Positions 10,471-22,502 of a stretch of 64,000 bases of DNA are shown here, one piece after another. Origin of the DNA: Trileptium ribeirensis (lineage: Eukaryota > Nematoda > Enoplea > Enoplida > Thoracostomopsidae); contig JASANE010016403.1 of assembly GCA_030248225.1 (NCBI GenBank), positions 42,108-106,107 of the forward strand. Reading direction: 5' to 3'. The notes beneath the pieces are model-generated. The model was not told where the DNA came from, did no database searches, and saw nothing but the letters and a program-made list of their open reading frames with translations. Position numbers and translations under genes: made by a program. Within the stretch, counting starts at the first letter, position 1. Each line of letters starts with the position of its first letter.

Positions 10471-13400
10471 CGTGTAGGTCGCGCACTCGCTCTATGCAAA
10501 TTTGGTACCAGTGAGAAAATTTGTACCGAGACCTCATGATTCTTTGACTTCATTGCATCCATCATAGCACCTTCGAGGATCCATTTGTTACTTCATATTT
10601 TTAGATTTTAGACGGTATAAATTTTGGAATTTTTAGGAACCAAAACTGGGTAATAATATCACCGATCTTTGACAATACCACCACAATTTTTACCCATTTT
10701 GCGCTCGGGGAAGGGGTGTGTGAGATGCTAGCCTCAAGCCACCTCCCGGAGGATCGGCGATTGACGGGGGTTTGAGCTCAAGGAATGGTGCAATTGACCG
10801 TGAGTCTACTTGAAGTTATGCGAGAGGTAAATTAGAATGCACCGAAGATGCGATATGCATCATGGCTTAGGTTTGTACAAGATACATTTGGTATGGCTTT
10901 GGGAGCAACCCAAGTAACATTCAATCGGCAATATGTATCACCGAGCAGTTTAGATAAATATTGCATGTTTTTGGTATAATAGCGCATTAAAGAACAACGC
11001 AATCCTATTGATTCTCATTCAAACAAGATCAGATTTTATGTAAGTGCTGAAGTAATCATTTCAGTAAATTATATATTGTGTAAAAATTAGTTATGTGTAA
11101 CCTGCTGTATATACATTGTAACACTCCAGACAGGGTTTAATCGCAATAAATTTTTTACTGTCTTAACTTTTTGTAGCGGGTAAAATTGATTTCTTTTTAG
11201 GCCGATAATTAAATTATATATCCCCTTCGCTCGGATTTCGTGTAATAGCGTAGAATGGTCAGAGAGAATTTTCAGACCAGCTTTGGGCAGCCAGTGTCCG
11301 TCAGCTAGATGATTTTGTATATCCCCATTGCTTCGGCGAATATATGTGAAATAAAATATACGAATTGTACACTATTTTACACCCATTTCTGGTCCTGAGG
11401 ATCCCAGCCGCACCACCATTCCGCGCTATGGTGCCCGGACGACCCCGCTGAACCGCTAGTTAAATTAAGAGAATCGGTTAGCTTAGTATGCTGCCGGCGG
11501 GTTAACCAGGGTGTTCGGCGTAGCCACTGCATTGGCCCTCGCTATAGTGGTATCTATGGAATACCTGGAGCTGATCCTAGCGCCCCTTACCTTGTCCAGA
11601 ATTCTAATTAGAGAAGACTTTAGGATGTGCTCTTGGCGGCAGGAAGCGTGTTCTCATAATTATTCAAAACACTCCGCCGAACTGTTCGTCTGCTCTGAGT
11701 AAGGTCCTTACATCGGATTAGCATATCCTAGGTCGCCAATATTACTGCTTATCGTTGGTTTACTCACGGAGCGCCACAGTTATTGACACAGTTTGTAGAA
11801 CAGTAATGCAACAACACTAATCATAATCAGGAGGCATGACAAATATATCAAAGTATTATAAGAACATAACATCACATAATGTTCAACCCCAGCATCATGT
11901 GGTGACAGGTGACCTCCTTCCCCATTTTTCCCCCAGGTACCTTAAACTGGCACGAAAATGATACCTTGAATCGCCGTTATACGGTCAATTCGAGCTCGTG
12001 CCGTAACTTGAATTTTACTTGCACCTTGTATAATCAATGGAGTAACGAACCAATAGCGTACGCTAACTGCTACTCTAAATTGTGGGCTTGCAGCATGTTT
12101 TCCCATCTTTCGGTCAGAGTGGTTGCTGGGAGCTAGAGAGCGCGCATGATTCGAGGGTAAAGCTGCTTCGCCAAAGGCCCACCTGAATGAATAAACACGA
12201 ATCCTACAATATCTATTAATTCTACCAGTAATCATATTTTTGTGTCGGCGTGCCAAGACTAGTCTCGTCGACGCCTAAATTGCTACAACACGATTCGACC
12301 CAACCTTGTGCAAGTTATAATATTCGATACATTCAGTATATTTTTCAAATGACTCGTATGCGCACCGGGACCAGCGCTTTGGCACCGAAATCGCGGAAAC
12401 GAAAAACGATAGAAGTATTCTGACGGCTCTCCCCGGCCCATCCGGGTGCGCATACATTTTTCACCAAAACACTTTTATATAGCAATCATTGTATACATAA
12501 TTGTGGGATCGACCGGATTCATGTAAATTGGGTTTATTCGATATCCATGGTTATGCGAAAAATCTGGCCCAGGCATAACCAGCGGGTGGAGCGTGATTGT
12601 GAACCTTACAACAGGAGTATATACTGCTTATATATTACAAATTGTAATCTTTACATAAAATAATACTTGTATCACGCTCTGCTGGCATCCGGCCGCTCGT
12701 CCATTCGAACACTTTCCCCTTATTTTATCCGAATTTAGATATCCTGTAGAGTTTTCCAGAACCTCGGGCTGTTACATATGACATCTTTATCATACAAAGC
12801 CTGAGATTTAGCCTAAGCTAAGTTAATTATGTGTATGAGCCTTAATTTCCACAAGAACTAGTCTGAAGTAGTGTTAAGCACCGACTGGCCAACAAAATCC
12901 CACCGTGCGCCCAGCACTGGTAAGGCTTAGCCTGAGTCTAAGCATATGTAGATAACCGTGAGCCGATTACGCTGATCTTACTACCATTCGAATCAGGTCT
13001 TCAGTGCGGTTCGAATGGTACATAAAAGATAGATTAAGTCTTCGATTATCATTCAAACAACAATATAATCATATTCTTGTAACAATCAGTTTACACTTTG
13101 GAAATAACCTGTGGTGTAGTCCTGCACGTTTTAGAAACAGATAAAACCGACTTGACGGTAGCGTGTTCGTACTTGGGCGCTTGTATTTGCATGCATTATA
13201 TGAGTACTAAGTTTCGCCGATAGTGGATTTATATTGGAATCATGGACTAGGTCGAGGGATTCCAGCTGCGCCACATTTCCAATATGGTGCCATGACGACT
13301 CCAGTTTCCCCGACTGCGCGGTGAACTTAAAGCTGACGTAAAGGATCCGGTTTGCATAGACGCCCATAAGTGGGTTTTCGAGGGTGTTCAGTCTGGCCCA

Positions 13401-15100
13401 CTTGCTAGTGGCATGAAGGCCCCCGAGGGAAGGTCAACCCTTAAAACTGCTCACAGGTAATAGGTCGACCCGACCTTCCCTCAAGTTTCCTGTTCGTATG
13501 CGCATACGCTAGTGTGCCCCTCAACCCTTTCGGCACCAATATATAATATTGATATTTCACCCGCCATCTGTTGTTGTATATATGTGCATTTTGGTGTGCT
13601 CTTATGTTTTGTTTGAACATTAGCAATGTTTTGGCTTGGGTTTATTTCCAGCTTCTGGAGGATTTGAAAACTTGTGAGGTAGATATATATTCAAATATCT
13701 CCATGCTTTTAATGCTAAATTTCTTTATTAGATGACACTGGTGGGATTGATAATTATCGGCGCATTGGTCAGCGTTCCTATGTTCCCAACAGTAACTGTG
13801 AATTCCTGTGTAATCTGGTAACCTTAGGCTACTGAAAACTGTCGTAGTTCTGCCCGCCTGTTAAGGTTTCCTCAACTCATTTGTCATGTCACACTTAACC
13901 TACATCTGCTTGTCTCCCGTCAAACACCCGCATTAAACGATTGCGCCACTACGCGCCTCCAACACCACACGACCGGAAGGACAAGCCATGCAGCACAACC
14001 GAAATAAAGCAGATAACTTCCTAAGGATGGCAGTTACAAGGGAAGTGTTGCCTCAAACAACTCGAACCGTATCGCGGTGACAACGGGTTTTTGTAGCCTA
14101 AATTGTTCTAAGTGTTAACTGAGTATATATACGTTTCGTCCTATACCTGATGCTATCCCTAGAAAACGCCTAACACTGCCTAGGTCTATTATTCGGTGCT
14201 GACATGATGAAATATTTCGAACTAGCTGTGTTCCTTCTGTATTATGTTCCTCAACTAAACCTAACATAAAAGTTTTTAGTCGACATCGTTTGTGTGCTAT
14301 CTTTCTCGGGATACAGGCCCATCCGGTGGGTTGTATACCCGTTTAAGGAGCTCTCCTTTCCCTGTGTTCCAAATTACAAACAAAAGAATGATTGGTTTAT
14401 TCCTTAGGTTCTAACGCCAGGGTTTTAGGTTTAGCCTACGGTAAGATATCGCGATAAAGTGAGAGCCTTTTCCTCATGTGGATGAGGATACTCACCCCAA
14501 GAACGATATTGCTATTTTCTCCGAAAACCAACGACGAGCTACACTAGTCTCCCTGCCGATTATCTGTTTTTAACCCTGCCAGGACTGAGAGGGTCTGCGC
14601 GATGATGAAGTAAAAAGGCACAGTCTCTGAACGGTTAACAAATCAACACTGCAAATAATTTATTTGTCTGCAACTCAGCGGTTAAAGTACCAAACATTAA
14701 CGAAAACATAACAATGAAGTACACAATTTCACTTCTTTACAGCACAACAGGAGTTATAGGTGGCAGTCACTTGTGCCATTTCGATACGATAAAGATTTTG
14801 CTGAGGTCTCCATGTCAATTTTTTAACCCTAGAAGACAACCAGTGCCACATTTGTGTTCCACCTAATGCAATGCGGATGAAAATTCTCACCGACTGAACA
14901 ACCTACCGGGGGTTTGTTCTATGATTTATATATTTATTTCGCCAAGTCCACGACTAGAACTAGTGCACATATTCAATCAGCCGTATTGGTCTCACCCACA
15001 CATGTCTGCTGTCCTGTATACGCTGAGCATAAAACAGATTGTAGTAAAAAGCCTTAAAATTTAATTTCATAGCGGCACATTGGACACATACGAGAACACA
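10471..15100. other. 4.6 kb without a recognisable gene; one weak direct-repeat pair
   Basis: Moderately AT-rich sequence. The only internal similarity I can support is between about 11395-11460 and 13250-13335. Both contain GGAT-CCAGC-GC-CCAC followed by TATGGTGCC and GACGAC-CC, and both are followed by a CGC-GTGAAC or CCGCTAGTT segment. They could be parts of a decayed LTR element, but no polyprotein remains. Small open frames here (11511-11702, 11909-12136, 12275-12457, 13131-13367) show no family motif. Confidence 0.35.
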
Positions 15101-15104
15101 TCAA

Positions 15105-15800
15105 ATCGTTAGGACATAGAAAATTATGGGAAACGGAAACATGGCAAGCGCGAAGCTCGGAAAATGCGAAAATGTGAGAAACGGGACTCTGGAAATTTGC
15201 GATACTTAAAATTCTGCAAATGTGAAACTATGAGGAACAGGAAACTTGGGAAAAATCTAGAAAAACTGGAAATGATTGGGATATCGCAAACTCGAGAAGT
15301 TAAAAAATTGGGAGATTAGAAAATCCTGGGACACAATGTATTCGGGACGGGAAACATTGCGGAAAACTCAGAAGACATGAAAAATAGGAAAAAGTTGGGA
15401 AATAGCAAGTGGACCATGCCACCTTTTGGGACTTCCCGCTTCTAAGGGTAAAATTATTGTATACATATTTGTGTCTCTTTTGAATATAAATAGACACTTT
15501 CATCTCAGGTTCCCGTTTCCCAAGTTTTCCAAAAATATTCACTATTTTCAAAAATGCATAACTCAGTTTTCAAATTTCCAATTTTCCATCATGTTCTAGT
15601 TTCCTAATTTTCCCGTTTCCCAAATTTATATGTTTCACGACCTAACTTTTACAACAATTTCTTGTTTTCCGTTTCCTCACACTTTCCAAATTTATCGTTA
15701 AATATGTACATAATATGTACATTTTCTAATTTCCGAGTTTTCCCGTTTTACCAGATGCTCCACCTTCCATATTTTCTGGATCTCGGATTACGTTTTTCTA
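15105..15800. repeat. purine-rich/pyrimidine-rich inverted structure
   Basis: From about 15105 to 15420 the plus strand is built of GGGAAAC-, GGAAAAT- and GGAAACTTGG-like words. From about 15480 to 15800 it is built of the complements (TTCCCGTTTCCCAAGTTTTCC and similar). The two halves are thus roughly reverse complementary around a centre near 15450, though not base for base. A smaller relative with TTTCCTAAAATTTGGG and GGAAAACAAGGAAACC words lies at about 31010-31150. Confidence 0.55.
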
Positions 15801-16818
15801 GCTTTCTTGGCTTACGACTTTATGTATGCAAACATACATTTAGAAAAAAAAATCCGTAACAGTTGGTAATAAATTTTAAACATATTGTTAGCGATTTGGA
15901 TATTACAAGGCTTCCTGCGCAGTAATCCTATGACAACTACAGAGGAAGAAGCATACATGTTACGTTAAAAGAGTCTCAAGGAAGGTAGCAGGGTAGCCTG
16001 GGTAGTCTGTGTGGGGCAGTACAGAGGCCCTCAGGGGAAGCTCTCCAAGAGTGATGAAAACAGTTGATAACCTCGCCCCCTCCCCTATTCAACGACCCAT
16101 TTTTGTCAAGTATACCCCTGTTTTACCTATTCTACCCTATTTTTGCTACTTTTCGCTAAAATTTTCGGCGTGGGAGAAGGAGGATCTTGGAAGGAAAGAG
16201 GGGGTGCCGACCATCAAGGGGTACCCTCAGGGAGACGGTAAACCAAGGCCTCGGGATAGGGAGTGTTAGCCCCTGAACATATGGCTGGTCACGTTTCAAT
16301 TTATTTATATCTGAGCTGAGCTGATGAATTGAAGTGGAGGACTGTATTGTACGCCTGTAATTTAAATTACGCAATTGACGAACATAGACTTTCTGTAACT
16401 TTTGATTCGGGAAAAAAGTAAATTAAAAACCTATCAGTAATTCAGCACCGTGTGATTACACCCTTTCCATCATTATAGATAAAGCTCATGTGGACGTATT
16501 TTGCTTCAAAATCTTTTTTAACTTATAAGCATTGTTTTATAACTGTCCGTTGTTCAAGTAGAGAACATTATGTAATTTTTAATTTAAATCTGTTTTGACA
16601 ACTGGTTTGCCTTAAGTTTTCTGGTTCGTGTAGTTTATGACAGGTGCAGTTCGCAAAATCTTCGTAGTATAAAATATACCACAGTTTCCTAAGTTTAGAA
16701 GCATGTGAGAAAAAATTATGTGGTTAATCGCTACACTTGACTAGTTACGTATACCATTTGAGATTACAAAGCTAGTCTAAACTTAACAGAGAATTTGTAA
16801 ATTTGTTACGTCATGATT
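15801..16818. other. no recognisable gene
   Basis: Sequence between the purine/pyrimidine structure and the hAT left end. An open frame at 16009-16269 has no family motif. Nothing else is recognisable. Confidence 0.4.
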
Positions 16819-17511
16819 GTTGGTGTCCGCTAGGCTTCGAGGTATTCCAATGGTACAAAACCTAAACACAGGTATCCGCGTGCGGGAAAATCCGGGAACT
16901 TCAAAAGTGTCCGGGAAAATCTGGGAATTTCGCCAAAAAAAGACTGACATTCGGGAATTCCATATGTCTGTCCGGGAAAAAACAAGACTAAGATTACTTG
17001 AAATTGGGATAATGGTGTATTCCTCTATTTTAATGTTCGATCTAGTGATCCTGATCGAGTATCGTTCTGATCACGCTACCGGCAAAATAGTGAGTTGCAC
17101 GAAATTATTTGGAAATAACTGTAAGGCCTTCAATGAAGCGCTGAATCGCGTGGCACAAAATGGCCAGATCGATATTTTAGTCATATTTTGGAACAGTGAC
17201 AAAAATACTGTGGTAACCCGATACTATAATTCCGCTTTTCTCGGCAAAGCGTCAGCTGTTCACATTGCCGAGAGTTTCAAATTGAGGTAGATTGAATCAT
17301 ACTGTCAAAAATACTACAAGTCGCAATGGATGGTCCGTCAGTTAATTTGAAATTCCATAGAGAATTGAAGGATGAAGTGGAAGTCGGGCCCGATGGACCT
17401 CGCCTTTTGGACACTGGGACTTGTAGCTTACACGTTATATCTGGTGCCTTTCAAGCGGGATATAGAGCAGCAGGATGGAATGTTAACGGATTCCTGCGAA
17501 ATATATATTAT
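16819..17511 (+). pseudogene. hAT-type transposase, left part (N-terminal and middle)
   Basis: Two frames carry pieces of a hAT-superfamily transposase. The first (to 17290) contains VIFWNSDKNTVVTRYYNSA and FLGKASAVHIAESFK. The second (17326-17511) contains MDGPSVNLKFHRELKDE, LLDTGTCSLHVISGAF and AAGWNVNGFLRNIYY. These match the core of hAT transposases related to DUF4371-type proteins, which cut and paste DNA with 8-bp duplications. A stop and frameshift lie at 17288-17326. The gene breaks off at the edge of the LTR-like element at 17512 and resumes near 29680. GGTGTCCGC at 16822 matches the outermost right end at 30227-30240, giving a probable left terminus near 16819. CCGGGAAAA words occur just inside both ends. 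Confidence 0.75.
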
Positions 17512-20170
17512 TGTCAACTTTTGGGCAGGTCCAATCTTGTATTTTCCTCCCTCATAGATAATATTTCATAGGTTTTGACCTAATTACCAAAATCACACCA
17601 ATTCCATTCTACTCCCCTGGGGGATATCCATGCTCCCACAGGGGTGACTCCTATATCTATCCCCGAGGGGGAGAAAACTATCCAAACGTTACATTACACT
17701 TCTCATTTCTTATCCCTTGCCTATATATTAACCCTTAAATCGGGCTTAAAATTTATGAATTCCCCTAATTTCACTTAAATAACACATTTCTCTTGGCTTT
17801 ATCATTATCTCCTCCCGGTGGGGTGAGTTATAGCTCATAACGGGTACGTTCACACTTATTCCCACTCGGGTGAACCCATTATTCATTCCTATATCGGGAT
17901 ATATCACCCCTATATCCTAATTCACACTTCATTTTATCTAAAAGTCCATATTTTTACTTTTCTATAAAATTTACAAAAGTATTTAGATTTTCCCAACTTG
18001 GGTGCAACTTTACCCAACTATCAGACTATATTTTATATTCTCCCTCTGTGGAATTCCCCTTAAACCCATTATTTTTCTATTTTTATTAACCTTGGGTTCC
18101 TCTAATTTCCCCCTTTTCTTCCAAAAACAAATAAATCAATATTTGATTTCTATCAACTATATACAACGGGGTTCCCCTCATTCACTCCTCTCCGGAAATA
18201 TACTCAACCCCTGTGGGATACCTCTATATAACCCCTATTTCTAACTCAAAACTCTCCAAAATTCTCCTAAAATCTGAGAAATATTATTACTAATATATAT
18301 ACTATTAATACTAAATAAATTTACTTAGCTAACCTGTCTATTGTGTAAGGCTGGCAACATTATTAGTTTTGCGAAGTCGACGTATTAGTGTTGTTGTGTA
18401 CAATATTATTCTACGTGTTATGTAGTATGCTCTCTCGGTGGAGTTGCAACATATTTTTCATTGATGTTATAATGCGTGTTGTTATATATGGTGAGATTTG
18501 AAGTTTTTGTTTTCTTCGCATTCGGGTTCTTTTTTCCTATGGAGTTCATTGGTTTGGTTATTAAGTGTTGGAAATTTCTATTTTCCTTTACTTGGTAGTG
18601 TGCATGAACTAAACGATCTATAGGGTTTCTACCATTCCTACCATTGTTACGGTAAAACTACCGGATAGTTACACATCCTACACGCCCGAGAGTCGTGTTT
18701 TCCCCTTACATACACACGCATATTATATAGTAAATTTAGCCTCACTCGCAGTGACTTTGCCGGAGGTTACCTGCATTTCTGGACCCTGCAGAGGAGGCGG
18801 GTGCGCTAGGCAGAGTAAGTCCTAGCCGGGTATATGGCAGACCAGAAAAAGGGCAGCCCATTCCTTAAACGGGAACCTCTGGGTGAGATTGGTCTTTCTC
18901 CCTTTCCGGCATCTTTTTACCAACCGTTGGACCCCAGGCTGCCACATCATGGGCTGCTCTATCGTCGAAGGCTGTGACATTGTAAACATTCTCTAGGGTG
19001 GGAAATAGGGGTTGTCCAATGCACAGGCTGGGGAAATTTTACGCTTAGGGGGCTTGGCAGTTATGGGCCAACACCCACGTTCTATTTAGGGAAAATCCTG
19101 TGTCACTTGTCCCTTAACACTAACACTTAAAATTCTTTGGTTTTTCAGGGTCACGAACCACACGAACATTTCAGGTAATGTACGATCTAAGGTACATGTA
19201 TCCTATAATGCATGATCGCACACTGTTGTTCCAGAACTAGTTCAAAAGTTCAAAAGCTATAAAAATTGTTACAGGTAGATTATTTCCGCAGTGCGAAACT
19301 CACGGTTACCACTATGAACCTAATATTTGGGAAGCTTGTTATGGTTGTTATACCTGGTGCATAATGCCGGGATTTTGTTAAGTTTGGCTCCATAATCTTT
19401 TGTTGTTTTGTAACACCGTTACTATATAATCTTTAAACTTTCCAGCTAATTCCGGGTAATAAAATTTCTACTATACGGCTGTGCGTGTTATCTGGCCAGC
19501 AGGAGCTGATGGTGTTGTTTTTTTATTTTTACTTGTAGTTTACTAGATGTTACTTACAGTCGACGGATGGTGCGGGTCACCAACGCGTGCGCTATCTTTT
19601 GTAAAATACTCAAGGTGGCAGGGCCACGTTATCTTCCCAGTACTTGCTCATTTGGCATTCACTCGGTAATATTGGCTAAATTGTTAGCGAAGGCTCATGT
19701 TTTAACGGACTGTTAGATTTATTATTTTAATGGCGTTATTCTTTATCTATTTTCAGACGACCTGTAAATATTTATAGCTTTAACGTTCTGGTGCAATCTT
19801 TCGACATAAATATTACGATCTCTAAAGGTAAAACCCAGATTTTTGTGTTATGCATAAATTGGTCGTTCTGGGTAAAAGAATTTTCCAGTATTGCAGAACA
19901 AGCTAACAATTTCATGAGAAATCCCTCATAGCTCCAGTCTGTGTCTCAACTCTGGCCGCTTGTCGAGCCGAGACAGAGCTTGGATGCCTTCAGAACTAAT
20001 ATAGTTCAAACCTACTCTTATTTGACCATCTGTGATGAAATTTCTTAATTCAAATTTTTCAAACTTATGCTTTCCAAAAAGTCATGCCAAACTTATTCAA
20101 ATTCTATTCACTATACGCTACGGGACTGTTACACGGACTCTTCGCCGTAGCGACATTTTGCCTAAAACTT
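17512..20170 (+). repeat. 5' terminal direct repeat of the LTR-like element
   Basis: Starts TGTCAACTTTTGGGC and shares sequence with the 3' copy up to CCTAAAACTT at 20170, with only scattered substitutions. Compared with the 3' copy it has about 150 extra bases at about 17794-17950 (or these were lost there) and lacks about 36 bases near 19005. It contains a 241-bp AT-rich open stretch (18002-18244) that is also open in the 3' copy, but this shows no known motif. Its last bases differ from those of the 3' copy, so the exact end is uncertain. Confidence 0.75.
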
Positions 20171-22502
20171 GTTCGTTATTAGACGGCAACCAACTTGGCC
20201 GCCGGAAACCAATGTGAGATGTCAAACGATAACTTGCCAACGAATGTCTATATTCACTTGTGCACATTGTCGGTTGAGCTTTTGTCGTGGGCATATCACA
20301 GAACACGGATGCCATACTCAGCCAACAGCGATTGGACATTGTGCTTTTGGACGATGGGTATGGAGTAAAGCGAAACACATTTTGCGTGATATCTGCGTGG
20401 CCGTGCCATACGTACAGTGTTCACATTGTCATAAGCTGTTATGCCCACATCACGCTACCACACATTGCTGTGGCGAACAAGATTATCATACCGGATGTTC
20501 AACTGCATTGGAATTATCTATTCCGGTACGACGCATGTTAAACGATGATGGTCATCCGGAAATCCATGCGGGAACTCCGGAGTTGGACAATGTCTATATA
20601 CCGATCAGTCGTACCTTCCGATTGCGTCGACAACAAGGTTTCGCTAAATTTCGATTTCAAGCAGATATGCCAGATTGCACGAGACCTACTACATGGACTA
20701 TGCCGGATAATGCCATTCGAATAGTACCGACAGTGTGTCGCAGTGATGAGGAACAAATGATTCGTATACAAGCGGAATTAGTTCAACTACAGCAAGTCAA
20801 TGCTGTGAATGAGCGTCGTAACGCGGAGTTGGAACAAGCTTTGCGCGATTCACAAACGGAAAATACTCAATCTCAACAAGAAACGACGCGTTTGCAACGT
20901 CAAAACGAAGTAATGCAAGAAAGCATATATCAATATCGTGCTCGCATCACAACGCTGGAAGAGCGAATTCAAGATCAAACGACGCAAATTTCTACTTTGC
21001 AAGCGCGACCTGTCACTGCAGATATGATAGTGCAGTGCGGTGAAACTTTGGCTGCTGTCGGAGCCGAAAAGCAAAAGCCACCTAGAGAAGTCAAGCGGCG
21101 ACGTCAGTCTTCTTCGGAGTCTCAGGATGAATCCACTTCTACCTCAGATGAAGGTGCTGTCGATGCTCCTTTAGCTTCAGGCAAACAGCCAGCACATCCG
21201 AATATGATGATAGTCGGCAAAACGACTGATCCGGTGGAACGAACTAAGCGAATTCTAGCACGTGTGGAATCAACGCAAAAACCAACTGTGAAACGAGAAC
21301 GACGAACGACTATACGCGAAGGTTCACAAGTTTCTCGAAATACGCAACCGTTCACTACGCAGGGACCATTCCCACAGTTGCAGGTTCAACTTGAAAAGGT
21401 TACGTTTCCCCGAACGGCAACGCAACTGGGGACACGACAACGTGTATATAGTTTCTACGGTCCTTCGACATCGGCACCTTGTCCATCACCGGAGGAACAG
21501 ATACGGGAATTTCCACTTGTGGAAGATACGGGTACAGATGTGGTTAACGTTGCAGCCACAGACGCCACGTGGTTATCAGATTATGCGGAACAACCTGGCA
21601 TGGAAGAATTGCGACATCAACCGCTGCTACCACATCTAATGCAGTGGCGACCAATGTATACCCATAATGATTTCGTACGGTCAGAGAGTGAGTACCTGAA
21701 TCAGCTCCGAATACGTTTCTATCAATTGGTAGCGGAATTGCAACAACCGGTCAGAACCATTGACTACATCCTGGTAATCGAACGCGTGGGACTTACGGCG
21801 TTTCAATACTTTCAAACGAAACTAACAAGGCCGGGAGCGAATCAAATCTACCAAGTCATTCTGCAAGCGTTAGCGAGTCGAATTCGATTCAATTTTTATC
21901 AAAGAATGTTGAACATCACTAAAGTCATGCATCGCACACCGTTTCCGATTCTATTACTGTTCAATCTCAGCGAAATGAATCGACAAATGGCGATATTAGA
22001 ACAACACCCAAAGAACGTGTATGGTTCTCGCATTCGACGAAAGGTTCGAGCTTGGTATGAACGATTTGGACCGCAACTCGGGGATGCTTTGGAAACCGTT
22101 CGTCGCACATTAGAGGAACTGGACATTCAGATTCGGCTTTTACAGGAACCCGTGATGCATAATCATCCGGAGCGGAATCAGTGGTTGAATACCGCCAATC
22201 GTCGACGTGCGCGACTAGAGCCATTCTGGGAGCAACATCAACGCCAATTTCATCGCTTCTTTGCGGCACAAGTCGATGGTGCAGACAATCGTATGCGTCG
22301 CCTATATGCGGGATATCGATCTTGCTTAACGAGCTTCGGTGCCCCGCCTTACTTGGCGCTTGAGCATTGTCTACGGCCAATTAGTTATCTACCCGAGCAA
22401 ATTCAGCGTATCAATCAAAACGATTTCAGCATATTCGCATCTCTGGATCAACCGTTACCCGAGATGCCCAATGCTGAATGGGGCGTCTACAATCATCAAT
22501 AA
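20169..22502 (+). CDS. unrecognised 777-codon protein with double Cys/His module and coiled coil
   Basis: The frame is intact. Residues 18-101 hold two modules with the same spacing: C-x7-C-x2-C-x4-C-x2-H-x3-H-x-C (C23, C31, C34, C39, H42, H46, C48 and C76, C84, C87, C92, H95, H99, C101), reminiscent of AN1 or B-box fingers but not assigned. Residues about 193-281 are a Gln/Glu-rich heptad-like coiled coil. A basic patch KRRR (309-312) is followed by a Ser/Thr/Glu-rich linker. From about residue 460 to the end the sequence is helical and Arg/Gln-rich. A TAA at 20163 closes the frame upstream, and the first ATG (20244) would cut into the first module. The start may therefore be the TTG at 20169 or come from an upstream exon spliced at the AG of 20181-20182. 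It could be a divergent gag-like or DNA-binding protein; I do not recognise the family. Confidence 0.75.
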   Translation: MFVIRRQPTWPPETNVRCQTITCQRMSIFTCAHCRLSFCRGHITEHGCHTQPTAIGHCAFGRWVWSKAKHILRDICVAVPYVQCSHCHKLLCPHHATTHCCGEQDYHTGCSTALELSIPVRRMLNDDGHPEIHAGTPELDNVYIPISRTFRLRRQQGFAKFRFQADMPDCTRPTTWTMPDNAIRIVPTVCRSDEEQMIRIQAELVQLQQVNAVNERRNAELEQALRDSQTENTQSQQETTRLQRQNEVMQESIYQYRARITTLEERIQDQTTQISTLQARPVTADMIVQCGETLAAVGAEKQKPPREVKRRRQSSSESQDESTSTSDEGAVDAPLASGKQPAHPNMMIVGKTTDPVERTKRILARVESTQKPTVKRERRTTIREGSQVSRNTQPFTTQGPFPQLQVQLEKVTFPRTATQLGTRQRVYSFYGPSTSAPCPSPEEQIREFPLVEDTGTDVVNVAATDATWLSDYAEQPGMEELRHQPLLPHLMQWRPMYTHNDFVRSESEYLNQLRIRFYQLVAELQQPVRTIDYILVIERVGLTAFQYFQTKLTRPGANQIYQVILQALASRIRFNFYQRMLNITKVMHRTPFPILLLFNLSEMNRQMAILEQHPKNVYGSRIRRKVRAWYERFGPQLGDALETVRRTLEELDIQIRLLQEPVMHNHPERNQWLNTANRRRARLEPFWEQHQRQFHRFFAAQVDGADNRMRRLYAGYRSCLTSFGAPPYLALEHCLRPISYLPEQIQRINQNDFSIFASLDQPLPEMPNAEWGVYNHQ

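Noticed and set aside
16880..16990. CCGGGAAAA repeats as a CRISPR-like or minisatellite array
   Set aside because: They are irregular, subterminal words also present at the hAT right end, and the host is an animal.
17501..17511. Perfect target duplication of the LTR-like element
   Set aside because: TATTA lies directly after TTTTGCA on the right, but on the left it is one base away from the TG start. I do not claim a perfect duplication.
18002..18244. 80-codon frame repeated in both terminal repeats as a gene
   Set aside because: It is AT-rich and low in complexity (mostly Phe, Leu and Ile), with no motif. Its presence in both copies only reflects the near-identity of the repeats.
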